A stretch of 64,000 nt of DNA from Janthinobacterium sp. TB1-E2 (lineage in GTDB: Bacteria; Pseudomonadota; Gammaproteobacteria; Burkholderiales; Burkholderiaceae_D). Position numbers and translations under genes: made by a program. The DNA lies in assembly GCF_036885605.1 (NCBI RefSeq), contig NZ_CP142523.1, positions 2,108,001-2,172,000 on the forward strand, given 5' to 3'. This document shows, piece after piece, positions 53,355 to 61,915 of the stretch (positions are counted from its first letter, which is position 1; each line of letters begins with the position of its first letter). A model generated the notes under the pieces. The model ran no database searches and was not told where the DNA came from. It saw only the letters and a program-made list of their open reading frames with translations.

Positions 53355-54131
53355 ATGCCACTAACGAACGCCAGCACGACCCTGTCCCGCGATACAGGCC
53401 GATCCGGCCTGGGGTCGCCCATGGGCGCGCCTGACGCCGGTAACCGCTTGCTGGCCAGCCTGCCCGAGCACGACTTGCGGCACCTGACGGCGCTGTTCGA
53501 TACCGTCACCGTCGAGGTGGGCGAGGTGCTGTACGAACCTGGCCAGCCTATCGCCCACATCTATTTCCCCGGCGACTGTCTGATCTCGCTGCTGGCCGTG
53601 GCGGAAGGCCGCATGACCCTGGAAGTGGGCTCCGTCGGCCGCGAAGGCGTCCTGGGCGCTTCCGTCGCGCTCGGTCATGACCTGGCGCAAGTGCGCGCAG
53701 TCGTGCAACGTTCCGGCACGGCCAGCCGCATCGCGCGGGCCGATTTCTGCGCCGAGTTCGCCCAGCTCGAGTCCCTGCAGCGTTTGCTGTACCGCTACAC
53801 GGACACCCTGCTGGCACAAGCCATCCAGATTGCCGTGTGCAGCCGCTTCCACGTGCTCGAGGCGCGCCTGGCCCGTTCGCTGCTGATCACGCGCGACCGC
53901 CTGCAGTCCGAAAAATTTCACCTCACGCATGAATTCCTCGCCCATACCCTCGGTGTGCGGCGGGTCGGTGTGACCAAGGCGGCCAGTGCGCTGCAACAGC
54001 AAAAACTCATCACTTACAGCCGCGGCAATATCGAGATCCTCGATTCGGCCGGCCTGGAAGCCGTTTCCTGCCGCTGCTACGAGCTGGTCAAGGATAGCGG
54101 CACCATCGGCATGGCCAACGTCTTCGTCTGA
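53355..54131 (+). CDS. Crp/Fnr family transcriptional regulator
   Basis: 258 residues. The cyclic-nucleotide-binding-like domain spans about 30-150 (EVLYEPGQPIAHIYFPGDCL; MTLEVGSVGREGVLGASVAL). The helix-turn-helix is near 195-215 (LTHEFLAHTLGVRRVGVTKA). No N-terminal FNR cysteine cluster and no complete cAMP phosphate-binding motif, so the signal is not iron-sulfur or clearly cAMP. It lies in the middle of envelope-stress genes and next to palindromes of Crp/Fnr geometry, which it probably binds. Confidence 0.9.
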   Translation: MPLTNASTTLSRDTGRSGLGSPMGAPDAGNRLLASLPEHDLRHLTALFDTVTVEVGEVLYEPGQPIAHIYFPGDCLISLLAVAEGRMTLEVGSVGREGVLGASVALGHDLAQVRAVVQRSGTASRIARADFCAEFAQLESLQRLLYRYTDTLLAQAIQIAVCSRFHVLEARLARSLLITRDRLQSEKFHLTHEFLAHTLGVRRVGVTKAASALQQQKLITYSRGNIEILDSAGLEAVSCRCYELVKDSGTIGMANVFV

Positions 54132-54165
54132 TTCCTGTTTTTTTTAAAGCTTATACCGCAGACGC

Positions 54166-54207
54166 AAAAAAGCGGGGCGGGCGCCTGCGCACCCACCCCG
54201 CTTTTTT
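54166..54207. terminator. bidirectional intrinsic terminator
   Basis: AAAAAAGCGGGG and ACCCCGCTTTTTT form a long stem with an inner GCGC hairpin. It serves the Crp/Fnr gene and the convergent glycine-zipper lipoprotein gene. Confidence 0.92.
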
Positions 54208-54216
54208 CATCATCGA

Positions 54217-54435
54217 TTACTTCGGCTTGACCTGGTTACCGATCACGCCGCCGACAGCGGCGCCGCCGACTGCGCCGACAGCGCTACCGCCCGTCAGCAC
54301 GGAACCGGCAACGGCGCCGACGCCGGCGCCGATGGCCGTGTTTTTATCCTGACCGGACATGTTGGCGCAAGCCGTCAGGCTCAGCAGAAGGGCAGCAACG
54401 GAAGTGGTAGCGGCGATTTTTTTAATGATTTGCAT
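54217..54435 (-). CDS. short glycine-zipper lipoprotein (OsmB-like)
   Basis: 72 residues: signal peptide with lipobox LTAC (cysteine 23), then a glycine zipper AIGAGVGAVAGSVLTGG and GAVGGAAVGGVIGNQ. The size and composition match E. coli OsmB, an osmotically and stress-induced outer-membrane lipoprotein. Start ATG 54435 has GGAGAA before it. Site E lies 117 bp upstream. Confidence 0.88.
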   Translation of the reverse strand: MQIIKKIAATTSVAALLLSLTACANMSGQDKNTAIGAGVGAVAGSVLTGGSAVGAVGGAAVGGVIGNQVKPK

Positions 54436-54551
54436 GATAGTTCTCCTATGAATTCGGACCTCGTGGCGCCGGCATGGTATGGGCCGGATGACTTCGTGAC
54501 GCCGTGTGTTTCAGGCACGATCACAGGATAGGATTGCGACAAGGCAGGGTC

Positions 54552-54567
54552 TGTTCGGCAACGCACA
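54552..54567. promoter_or_regulatory. palindrome site E: TGTTCG-GCAA-CGCACA
   Basis: 117-132 bp before the OsmB-like gene and beyond the 3' end of the AsmA gene. Two deviations from the strongest copies. Confidence 0.55.
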
Positions 54568-54604
54568 TAGGTGTGTAACAATTGTAAAGGCACCCACACC
54601 CCGT

Positions 54605-56641
54605 TCAGCGCACCTTGCGTACGGCTTTCCCCGGCTTGGGGGCGACTGGCTTGACGCGCGCCTGGGCCAGCAGTGCCGCGCATTCGCTATCCTCGACGGG
54701 ACCGGCATTGACCAGCGGCAGCAGCGCCGCCACGGGCGCCACCACGGCCAGCGCGAGGGCGCCACCGGCGCGCAGGGCCAGCACGCCCTTGTCGACGCTC
54801 ACGTCGGGTTTGCTGAAAGTGCCATGCACATACAGGGGCGAGCGCAGCGAAAAGACGCGCAAGCCCTTGCTGTCCGGCCGCAGGGTCAGGTCCAGCCGTT
54901 CATCGGCCAGGTTCACCGTGCCGTCGATATTCAGGACGGCGTCATCCGTGTCGACGATGAACTGGCGCGTGCGCATCAGTCCCTTGGTGACGGCGAAATC
55001 GGCGGCCATGCAGTTCAGCTTGACCTGCTTGTCGCCAGACAGTTTGGCCAGCACGACGCTGCCGATATTCAAGCCCATTTCTTCCAGCAGCAGCTTGCTG
55101 ATGCTGCCCCGGTTGATCAGCGCGCGCACTTCGCCGTTCGAGCTGCCCAGCAGGGTGGCGACGGAATTGCCCGTGGCCGACAGCGAAGCGTCGCCATTGA
55201 TTTCGCCCACGCTGGCCTGCAGGGCAGGCAGGCGGGGGAACAGTTGCTGGATGTGCAAATGGCGCGCGCTGGCCTTGAGTTCGGCGGCGATGCCGTTGGC
55301 GATGACCTTGCCGCTGCCGTCGAGCTTGATCTGCGACGTCAGGGTGCCGCCCGCCACGTTGAAGTTGAGCGGCGTCAAGGACAGCACGCCATCCGTCAGC
55401 ACCACATGCGTGTCGAGCTTGCTGATCGGCAGCTCGGCGTCGCGCGTGATCTTGTCGGCCGTGTAGCGCACGTCGGCGTCCAGGCTGGTCCAGCGCTCCG
55501 TCTTGAACGTTTCCACCGGCAGCACGCGGCCAGCCGGCTGCGTCGAGGCCACGCCCCGTTCCTTCTTGCTGGCGCTGGAATCGGCGCCCACCAGCGGACC
55601 CAGGTCGGAAAATTGCAGCAGGCGCGAGTGGACTTCGCCCGTCAGGCGCTTGCGCGGCGTGCTGGCGGAAAAAGCCAGCTTGCCGCTGATGTCGCTTGAC
55701 CCTACCTTGCCGCTGAACTTGTCGTATACCCACTCGCCGCCGCGCGGCGCCAGGGTGCCCGTCAAATGGCCTTCCGTGCTGAAGTGCGGCGTTTCCGGCA
55801 GCAGCACGCCCGTCAAGGGATAGAGGCGCGCCATGCTGGGGCCGGACAGCTTCAGGCGCACGTCGAGCGCGGCCAGGTTCGCCGGACGCGTGAGCGTGCC
55901 TTCGATGGCCATGCTGTTGCCGCCCGCGCGCATGTCGGCCTGGATGGGGAAGGGCGTGCCTTGCTGCTGCAGCGACAGTACGCCGCCCGCCTTGCCGCCG
56001 CCCTTGACGGTTTCGCCACGGTATTTGCCGGACAGCGTCCAAGCGATGCCGTAGCGCGCGTCGCCCGCAATGGTGTCGACATCGGCGCGCATGGCCGTTT
56101 TGCTGACGCCATCATCCAGGGTCACGGTGCCCTTGCTGAAGACCACGCTTTGCAATTCCAGCTGCCACGGCGACGGCTGTTCCTGCTTGTCGAAGGTCCA
56201 GTTGTTCTTGCCGTCCTTGTTGCGCAGCAAGCGCACCTGCGGCGTGTCGAAGCGCAATTGCGGGATGATGATTTTCTTGTCCAGCAGGGCCAGCGGATTG
56301 AGCGAGAACGCCAGCTGGCTGACGCTGGCCAGCTGCGCTTCGTCATCCGTCCCAGCCATGGTGCTCGGGTTGCCCAGGCGCACATCCTTGGCCTGCAGGT
56401 GCGGCCATGGCAAATAGTCGCGCCAGCCTTGTTTCCCTCCAGCCGTCGGCTGCTGCCACGTCAGCGCCAGGTCGCCCTCGATGGCAAACGGCCGGCCCAG
56501 CGCTTCGCTGGCGCGCGCATTGAGCCAGGGCTTGGCACGGTTCCAGTCCATGTTCAGCAGGACGATGGAAGCCGTGACGGGCACGGCGATGAGCACGGCG
56601 GTGCTGGCGAGGGCGATTTTCTGACGGCGGGAGAGCGGCAT
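54605..56641 (-). CDS. AsmA family protein
   Basis: 678 residues. One N-terminal membrane helix (IALASTAVLIAVPVTASIVL), then the repetitive beta-rich AsmA domain with WNRAKPWLNARASEALGR, the linker LQLELQ-type strands and the typical C-terminal NLADERLDLTLRPDSKGLRVF. AsmA-like proteins bridge the periplasm and move phospholipids to the outer membrane. Start ATG 56641 is preferred; a TTG at 56662 would add seven residues. Fits the envelope theme of its neighbours. Confidence 0.9.
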   Translation of the reverse strand: MPLSRRQKIALASTAVLIAVPVTASIVLLNMDWNRAKPWLNARASEALGRPFAIEGDLALTWQQPTAGGKQGWRDYLPWPHLQAKDVRLGNPSTMAGTDDEAQLASVSQLAFSLNPLALLDKKIIIPQLRFDTPQVRLLRNKDGKNNWTFDKQEQPSPWQLELQSVVFSKGTVTLDDGVSKTAMRADVDTIAGDARYGIAWTLSGKYRGETVKGGGKAGGVLSLQQQGTPFPIQADMRAGGNSMAIEGTLTRPANLAALDVRLKLSGPSMARLYPLTGVLLPETPHFSTEGHLTGTLAPRGGEWVYDKFSGKVGSSDISGKLAFSASTPRKRLTGEVHSRLLQFSDLGPLVGADSSASKKERGVASTQPAGRVLPVETFKTERWTSLDADVRYTADKITRDAELPISKLDTHVVLTDGVLSLTPLNFNVAGGTLTSQIKLDGSGKVIANGIAAELKASARHLHIQQLFPRLPALQASVGEINGDASLSATGNSVATLLGSSNGEVRALINRGSISKLLLEEMGLNIGSVVLAKLSGDKQVKLNCMAADFAVTKGLMRTRQFIVDTDDAVLNIDGTVNLADERLDLTLRPDSKGLRVFSLRSPLYVHGTFSKPDVSVDKGVLALRAGGALALAVVAPVAALLPLVNAGPVEDSECAALLAQARVKPVAPKPGKAVRKVR

Positions 56642-56724
56642 GAGCGGATTCTTTCTGGACAAGTAGTCGCGATGCTACAGGAATCGTCCTAAGGCCGGGG
56701 CTGTTTCAGGTTTTACTGTCGGGC

Positions 56725-56742
56725 ACGTGCGCTAGCGCACGT
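56725..56742. promoter_or_regulatory. palindrome site F: ACGTGCGCTAGCGCACGT
   Basis: Perfect 18-bp palindrome, CGTGCG-CTAG-CGCACG in the common form. It is 84 bp upstream of the AsmA gene and 156 bp upstream of the DUF4398 gene. Confidence 0.65.
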
Positions 56743-56775
56743 TGCCCATGCAAGTATTGTCGATTTCCTACCCTA

Positions 56776-56791
56776 TGTGCGGCACCGAACG
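56776..56791. promoter_or_regulatory. palindrome site G: TGTGCG-GCAC-CGAACG
   Basis: 107-122 bp before the DUF4398/OmpA genes. Weaker arm on the right; 50 bp from site F. Confidence 0.5.
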
Positions 56792-56897
56792 GATATGCGG
56801 GGAGCCGGAGCCTATAACGTCTACATCAAACGCCGTTCCTGATTCCAGATGCACCGACGTATGAACCTTACTGCTTACATTCTCCAGGAGAAGAAAA

Positions 56898-57302
56898 ATG
56901 ACAAACCGAGATTTCAAGATGTCCCCGTTGGCCGCCTTGGCCGCTTGCGCCACCGCCGTTGTGCTGATGACGGGCTGTTCCAGTCTGAAAACGCCAGCCA
57001 CGGCCGACGTCGCCGTGTCGCGCGCCGCCGTCGATAACGCCGCCAGCGCCGGCGCCGCCGATCTGGCGCCCGATGAAATGCGTTCGGCCCGCGAAAAAAT
57101 GCGCATGGCCAACCAGGCGCTGAAAGACCGCGACTACAAGACGGCACGCGACCTGGCCGACCAGGCGCAAGCCGATGCCAAGCTGGCGCAAAGCAAGGCC
57201 AACTCGGCCAAGGCCACCAGCGCCGCCGACGAGATCAACGAGAACATCCGCGTCATGCGCGAAGAGCTCGACCGCGCCAATCAGCAAGCCCCAAAACAAT
57301 AA
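56898..57302 (+). CDS. DUF4398 family lipoprotein
   Basis: 134 residues: lipobox VLMTGC near 27, then a helical DUF4398 domain (REKMRMANQALKDRDYKTAR, LADQAQADAKLAQSKAN), with coiled-coil character. Probably anchored to the outer membrane. It has TCCAGGAGAAG before the ATG and is followed by the OmpA-domain gene 26 bp later, with which it should be cotranscribed. Confidence 0.85.
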   Translation: MTNRDFKMSPLAALAACATAVVLMTGCSSLKTPATADVAVSRAAVDNAASAGAADLAPDEMRSAREKMRMANQALKDRDYKTARDLADQAQADAKLAQSKANSAKATSAADEINENIRVMREELDRANQQAPKQ

Positions 57303-57328
57303 CTAATAACAATAACTAGGACCCCATC

Positions 57329-58228
57329 ATGAAAAAAGCTACTTACACCACCATTCCCGGCCTGCTGGCCATGGCCGCCTTTGTCGCCGCCTGCAGCTCC
57401 GCACCGACCACCACCAGCCTGCTCGACCAGACCCGCGGCGACTACATGGCGGCGCAATCGAACCCGATCGTGTCGACCTATGCGCCACGCGAATTCCGCG
57501 AAGCGAGCGCTGCGCTGGAAGCGGCGAACGCGGCCGCCACGCGCCAGGAAGATAGCGAAAAAGTCGACAAGCTGGCCTACCTGGCCAAGCAAAAGATAGC
57601 CACGGCGCAAGAAGTCGCCAAGCAGAAAGCTGCGGAAGCCGATATCGCCAACGCCGGCAAGCAGCGCGATCAATTGCGCCTCGATGCGCGCACGCAGCAG
57701 GCTGACCAGGCAACGGCCCGCGCCCAGTCGGCGCAGGCCGATGCGGAAGCGGCCAAGGCCCAGGCACAAGCTGCCGAAGCGTCGGCCCGCGATGCGCAAG
57801 CCCGCGCCGCCGGACTCGAGGCGCAGCTGGCCGACCTGGCCGCCAAGAAAACCGAACGCGGTATGGTGATCACCCTGGGCGACGTGCTGTTTGGCACCGA
57901 CAAGGCGAACCTGACGGCCGATGGCGCGAATACGGCGCGCAAGCTGGCTGATGTGCTGAAAAACAACCCGCAGCGCACCGTGCTGATCGAAGGCTTCACG
58001 GATAGCACGGGCGGCTCCGCGCACAACCTGGAATTGTCGCAACGCCGCGCCGAATCCGTGCGCAATGCGCTGCTGGAGCAAGGCATCAGCCGCGACCGCA
58101 TCGCCACGAAAGGCTATGGCGCCGCCTATCCGGCCGCCGGCAATGACACGGCGGCAAACCGCCAACTGAATCGCCGGGTGGAAATCGTCTTGTCCGAGGA
58201 CAACACGGCGATTCCCGCCCGCCGTTAA
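57329..58228 (+). CDS. OmpA family lipoprotein with DUF4398/coiled-coil domain
   Basis: 299 residues. Lipobox FVAAC near 22; DUF4398-like helix at 35-90; a long alanine-rich coiled coil to about 175 (AQSAQADAEAAKAQAQAAEA); then the OmpA domain at 180-295 (LGDVLFGTDKANLTADGANT; IEGFTDSTGGSAHNLELSQR; RIATKGYGAAYP). The coiled coil should span part of the periplasm and tie the outer membrane to peptidoglycan. Partner of the preceding DUF4398 lipoprotein. Confidence 0.92.
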   Translation: MKKATYTTIPGLLAMAAFVAACSSAPTTTSLLDQTRGDYMAAQSNPIVSTYAPREFREASAALEAANAAATRQEDSEKVDKLAYLAKQKIATAQEVAKQKAAEADIANAGKQRDQLRLDARTQQADQATARAQSAQADAEAAKAQAQAAEASARDAQARAAGLEAQLADLAAKKTERGMVITLGDVLFGTDKANLTADGANTARKLADVLKNNPQRTVLIEGFTDSTGGSAHNLELSQRRAESVRNALLEQGISRDRIATKGYGAAYPAAGNDTAANRQLNRRVEIVLSEDNTAIPARR

Positions 58229-58258
58229 ACGCCTTGGGGCGTTGTAAGCCAAAGGCAG

Positions 58259-58281
58259 CACCGGCCGCAACCTGGCCGGTG
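58259..58281 (+). other. hairpin between the OmpA and ferritin-like genes
   Basis: CACCGGCC (58259-58266), 7-base loop, GGCCGGTG (58274-58281); perfect 8-bp stem, no T-run. It ends about 19 bp before the ribosome-binding site of the next gene and may stabilise or separate the two messages. Confidence 0.5.
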
Positions 58282-58312
58282 GATACCCACGCAAGTATTG
58301 AAAGGAAGCATC

Positions 58313-58849
58313 ATGACACCAACATCTGTTGAGATTCCAGCTGGCATCGATACGGCGGCCATCCGCGCTGCCGCGAAAAACCTGGACGACGGCGCCGTGA
58401 CGGCCGGCTACCAGGCCGACCGCGAGGAGTTGATTACCTTGTTGAATGGCGCGCTGGCCACCGAGCTGGTGTGTATCGCACGCTATAAACGCCATTACTA
58501 CACCGTAAGCGGACGCGACAATGGCAGCATCAAGGCCGAGTTCCTCGAGCATGCGCAGCAGGAGCAGGAACATGCGGATTGGCTGGCCGAACGCATCGTG
58601 CAATTGAATGGCAAGCCAGATTTTAATCCTGCAACATTGCTTGCGCGTAGCCATGCCGAGTATGATGACTCCGAAGACGTGCAGAGCATGGTGCGTGCCA
58701 ATCTGATCGCGGAACGGGTAGCGATCGAGTCGTATCGCCAGATGATCGTGAAAATCGGCGACAAAGACCCGACCACACGCCATTTGTTGATCAAAATCAT
58801 GGCTGTTGAAGAAGAGCACGCCGATGATATGCGCGATCTAATGGAATAG
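58313..58849 (+). CDS. bacterioferritin-like di-iron protein
   Basis: 178 residues, a four-helix ferritin-like protein. The ferroxidase set is complete: E51, E84 with H87 (EQEH), E134 and E166 with H169 (EEEH), spaced as in bacterioferritin. No haem-ligand methionine is evident. It would oxidise and perhaps store iron, lowering oxidative damage. ATG 58313 has AAAGGAAGC 6 bp before; the longer TTG start at 58298 is not preferred. Confidence 0.88.
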   Translation: MTPTSVEIPAGIDTAAIRAAAKNLDDGAVTAGYQADREELITLLNGALATELVCIARYKRHYYTVSGRDNGSIKAEFLEHAQQEQEHADWLAERIVQLNGKPDFNPATLLARSHAEYDDSEDVQSMVRANLIAERVAIESYRQMIVKIGDKDPTTRHLLIKIMAVEEEHADDMRDLME

Positions 58850-58907
58850 TGTTTTTGAGTAAAGTAGGTATAGTAACTACATTCATCCACAGCTAAGGAG
58901 CTAAACC

Positions 58908-59210
58908 ATGTTGGAAAATAATATCACCACCGTCAATAACGATGTCAAAACCCTCGTCAAGGATGCACAAGCCCTGTTCAGCGCCGCTGCTGCCCTGACT
59001 GGCGAAAAAGCCGATGAAGTGCGCATCAAGGGCATGAAAACCCTGGACGCCGCCCTGGCCAAGGCGCATGAAGCGCAAGCGTCGGCCATCGTTGCCACCA
59101 AGCAGATGGCTGCCCAGGCAGACGGCTATGTCAAGGAAAACCCATGGCGCACGGTGGCCGTTGCCGCTGGCGTCGGCGTGCTGGTCGGCTTCATCCTGGG
59201 CCGCAAGTAA
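58908..59210 (+). CDS. DUF883 (YqjD/ElaB-like) inner-membrane protein
   Basis: 100 residues: amphipathic N-terminal helix and a C-terminal single membrane helix ending GVGVLVGFILGRK, the DUF883 signature. E. coli YqjD and ElaB bind ribosomes at the inner membrane in stationary phase. AAGGAG precedes ATG 58908. First of three genes arranged like E. coli yqjD-yqjE-yqjK. Confidence 0.9.
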   Translation: MLENNITTVNNDVKTLVKDAQALFSAAAALTGEKADEVRIKGMKTLDAALAKAHEAQASAIVATKQMAAQADGYVKENPWRTVAVAAGVGVLVGFILGRK

Positions 59211-59227
59211 TCCCATACAGGAGCGAT

Positions 59228-59614
59228 ATGGACAAGTCTGCTTCGTCTCACCAGGGGCCGGGATTGATCGGCTCGGTCGCCGGCCTGGCCAAAAACGCCG
59301 TCGGACTGATGTTGTCGCGGCTGGAACTGGCCACCATCGAATTGTCGGAAGTGCGCAATCACATGTTGCAGCTGATTGTCATTTTCGCGCTGGCGACGGT
59401 GGCGGGCTTGTTTGCCATCGCTTACGGCAGCGTGTTGATCGTTTTCCTCGCCTGGGATAGCCTGGGCTGGAAGATCCTGGCGATCATGACGGTCGTGTTC
59501 GTACTGCTGGCCATCGCGCTCGTCATGTATGCGCGCGCCATGCTGCGTCAAGGAAAGCTGTCGATGCCGGCCACCATGGCGGAATTGAAGGCCGACCGCG
59601 ACATGCTGATGTAA
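59228..59614 (+). CDS. phage holin family (YqjE-like, DUF1469) membrane protein
   Basis: 128 residues, two to three membrane helices (LQLIVIFALATVAGLFAIAY; ILAIMTVVFVLLAIALVMYA) after a helical N-terminus. The family name refers to holins, but chromosomal members of this form sit beside DUF883 genes and are not phage. Start ATG 59228 chosen because of CAGGAGCG. It follows the DUF883 gene by 17 bp. Confidence 0.88.
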   Translation: MDKSASSHQGPGLIGSVAGLAKNAVGLMLSRLELATIELSEVRNHMLQLIVIFALATVAGLFAIAYGSVLIVFLAWDSLGWKILAIMTVVFVLLAIALVMYARAMLRQGKLSMPATMAELKADRDMLM

Positions 59615-59635
59615 GCTGCCTCACGAGGAGAATTC

Positions 59636-59974
59636 ATGTCGGAAACCGACAAACTGGCGGCGCAAGCCGCCCGCAAGCGCCTGCTGATCGCCCAGGGCGA
59701 AATGTACCGCGTGGGCATCGTGCATGCGCGCGCCAACGTGGGTTATGCATTGCGTCCCGAGTCGATGCTGCAGGGCGTGGTCGAGACGGCGGTCGGCTTT
59801 GCCGGTCACCGCGTCGAGTCCCTGCTGGCGCCGGGCGGCATGCGGCTGCAAGGCGCCATGCCCTATGTGCTGACGGCGCTATCGTTTATCGGACGCAAGA
59901 AGCTGGTCAAGCCGGCCCTGGTCCTCGTGGCCGTTGCCGCCGTTGCCGCCAGCTGGCTGCGCCGCAAGCGCTGA
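59636..59974 (+). CDS. YqjK-like protein
   Basis: 112 residues. Charged N-terminal helix (LAAQAARKRLLIAQGEMYR) and a final membrane segment (PALVLVAVAAVAASWL) with RRKR end. Place after the DUF883 and YqjE-like genes matches YqjK, but sequence similarity is too loose to be certain. GAGGAG ahead of ATG 59636. Confidence 0.65.
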   Translation: MSETDKLAAQAARKRLLIAQGEMYRVGIVHARANVGYALRPESMLQGVVETAVGFAGHRVESLLAPGGMRLQGAMPYVLTALSFIGRKKLVKPALVLVAVAAVAASWLRRKR

Positions 59975-59995
59975 ACGCCAGCCGTGTTGCACAGG

Positions 59996-60023
59996 AACGC
60001 CGTCATTGACGGCGTTTTTTTTT
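59996..60023 (+). terminator. intrinsic terminator after the yqjDEK-like genes
   Basis: AACGCCGTC (59996-60004), ATT loop, GACGGCGTT (60008-60016), then a run of T. Confidence 0.92.
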
Positions 60024-60111
60024 GCCTGCCCCCAAGGTCCGGCGCGCATACACGCAATCCCTTACAATGATTCACGCCGCATTCCGCGCGGCGGACAGAG
60101 GGGCCATCTTG

Positions 60112-61266
60112 ATGACGCATTCGAAGACACCGATCAATCAGTTAAATCCCTCGCGCCTGCGCATCGTGCTGGTGCTGCAGGGCGGCGGCGCACTGGGCGC
60201 CTACCAGGCCGGCGTCTATCACGCGCTGCACGAACATGGCCTGGCGCCCGACTGGGTGGTGGGCACCTCGATCGGCGCCATCAATGCCGCCATTCTGGCC
60301 GGCAACAAGCACGAAGACCGGCTCGTGCGCCTGAAACAGTTCTGGCAGCGCGTGGCGCACCGCGACAGCATCGACATGAACCTGGTCTCCGACCAGCAGC
60401 GCCGCTCGAACATCTGGCTGGCCACGCTCGATACGGTGCTGCGCGGCGTGCCCGGCTTCTTCAAGCCGCGCACCTTCAGCCTGTTTCCTGCCGGAATCGC
60501 CGTCAAGCCGGAAGAGGCCAGTTTTTATGACACCAGCGAACTGGCCAGCACCCTCGAGGAACTGGTCGACTTCGATTACCTGAACGAGCCGGGCGGCATG
60601 CGCCTGACCGTCAACGCCCTGCGCGTCAAATGCGGCAGCCTCACCAGTTTCGACAGCCAGCAGCAGGCCCTGACGGCCGATCACATCCGCGCCAGCGGAG
60701 CCTTGCCGCCCGGCTTTGCCGGCGTGCGCGTCGATGGCGATTTATACTGGGATGGCGGCCTGTACTCGAATACGCCGCTGGAAACCGTGCTCGACGACAC
60801 GCCCCACGTCGACACCCTGGTCTTCATGGTGGATCTGTGGAGCTCGGAAGGGCCGGAACCGACCACCCTCGATGAAGTGCAGACGCGGCAAAAGGATGTC
60901 ACCTTCGCGTCGCGCTCGAAGCGGCATATCGCCGATTATGTGAACACGCACACCTTGCAGCGCAAATTGCGCGAACTGTATGCCGGCCTGCCCGACACCA
61001 AGCACAACCGCCAGCAGACGGAAGAACTGGTGGCGCTCGGTTGCGACAGCACCATGCACATCGTGCGCCTCCCGTATGCGGGGCGCGACTGGCACATGGC
61101 GGCCAAGGATATCAATTTCTCCAAGGGCTCGATCGAATGGCGCTGGGAGCAGGGCTATCAGGACGGCTTGCGCGCGATCAAGGCGGCCGGCTGGCTGGCT
61201 TTTGTCACGGAAGATACGCCGCTCGTGGTGCACGAACTGCCACCCTACGAGCGCGACGCTGCTTAG
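60112..61266 (+). CDS. patatin-like phospholipase (DUF3734)
   Basis: 384 residues. Patatin fold with the oxyanion loop QGGGALGAYQAG at about 21-32, nucleophile elbow GTSIG, and catalytic aspartate in YWDGG. A C-terminal DUF3734 region follows, with YEHGQ-free sequence INFSKGSIEWRWEQGY typical of this subgroup. Lipid acyl hydrolysis, probably cytoplasmic or membrane-peripheral; some members relate to polyhydroxyalkanoate metabolism. ATG 60112 has AGAGGGG before it. Confidence 0.88.
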   Translation: MTHSKTPINQLNPSRLRIVLVLQGGGALGAYQAGVYHALHEHGLAPDWVVGTSIGAINAAILAGNKHEDRLVRLKQFWQRVAHRDSIDMNLVSDQQRRSNIWLATLDTVLRGVPGFFKPRTFSLFPAGIAVKPEEASFYDTSELASTLEELVDFDYLNEPGGMRLTVNALRVKCGSLTSFDSQQQALTADHIRASGALPPGFAGVRVDGDLYWDGGLYSNTPLETVLDDTPHVDTLVFMVDLWSSEGPEPTTLDEVQTRQKDVTFASRSKRHIADYVNTHTLQRKLRELYAGLPDTKHNRQQTEELVALGCDSTMHIVRLPYAGRDWHMAAKDINFSKGSIEWRWEQGYQDGLRAIKAAGWLAFVTEDTPLVVHELPPYERDAA

Positions 61267-61356
61267 TAACGCCTGTCAAAACCTGCTGCGCGTCGGTTTT
61301 GCCAAGGCGTTGCAAGAGTACAGACCAAGAGTGCGGCGCATTTCTGCATTTCTGCA

Positions 61357-61659
61357 TCACTGCGTATGCGCCGCTGCGCGCAGTTTTTCCGCGTTCGCCA
61401 TGTCTTGCCGGTACGTGTCTTGTGCATCCTTCAGGCAGGTGGCGCGCGCGGCGGACGGTTCGAGGCGGCAGGCTTTTTTGGCCTCGGCCAGGGCGGCGGC
61501 GATTTCCTTGCGCAGGGTGCGCAGCTGGGCTTGCGCCGTGCTGTCTTCCTGGTACCAGCGTTGCGGGTCGCCCGGCTGCGGCGTGGCGGTTTGGGCCAGT
61601 GCCAGCGGCGCCAGGCTGCAGGCGAACAGGGCGGCCAAGAGTGTCTTGTGGATAGTCAT
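61357..61659 (-). CDS. small secreted protein of unknown function
   Basis: 100 residues. Signal peptide 1-22 (ALA|QTAT); the mature part is a charged helix (LRTLRKEIAAALAEAKKACR, LKDAQDTYRQDMANAEKLRA) with two cysteines, C64 and C75, exactly 11 apart. The same C-x10-C spacing, in a similar alanine-rich context, occurs three times in the 184-residue protein at 62632. Last gene of a leftward group. No family known to me. Confidence 0.6.
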   Translation of the reverse strand: MTIHKTLLAALFACSLAPLALAQTATPQPGDPQRWYQEDSTAQAQLRTLRKEIAAALAEAKKACRLEPSAARATCLKDAQDTYRQDMANAEKLRAAAHTQ

Positions 61660-61680
61660 GATATTTCCTCCTTGAAATAA

Positions 61681-61704
61681 AAAAGGCGCCGTAGCGCCTT
61701 TTTT
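61681..61704. terminator. intrinsic terminator between two small genes
   Basis: AAAAGGCGC (61681-61689), CGTA loop, GCGCCTTTT (61694-61702) and more T. On the minus strand it ends the DUF3309 gene. Confidence 0.8.
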
Positions 61705-61856
61705 TACAACCTGCCTGTCAGTAATAGCAGGATCAGTATCACTACGACGAGACCGGCGATGCCGCTGGGGCCGTAACCCCAGTTGCGGCTATGCGGCCAG
61801 GTGGGCAGGACGCCGACCAGGGCCAGGATCAAGATGATCAGAATGATGGTGCCCAT
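61704..61856 (-). CDS. DUF3309 family small membrane protein
   Basis: 50 residues: membrane helix (IILIILILALVGVLPTW), loop HSRNWGYGPSG and second helix, the DUF3309 pattern. AAGGAG precedes ATG 61856. It lies 59 bp after the glycine-zipper lipoprotein gene and is probably cotranscribed with it. Function unknown. Confidence 0.85.
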   Translation of the reverse strand: MGTIILIILILALVGVLPTWPHSRNWGYGPSGIAGLVVVILILLLLTGRL

Positions 61857-61915
61857 GGTATCTCCTTGTTGGTGCATGGTCCGGCGCAGGCTTGCTGGCA
61901 AGCCCGGCCAGCGGA

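Noticed and set aside
59228..59614. Phage holin family protein as sign of a prophage
   Set aside because: Chromosomal YqjE-like member beside DUF883 and YqjK-like genes; no phage genes in the window.
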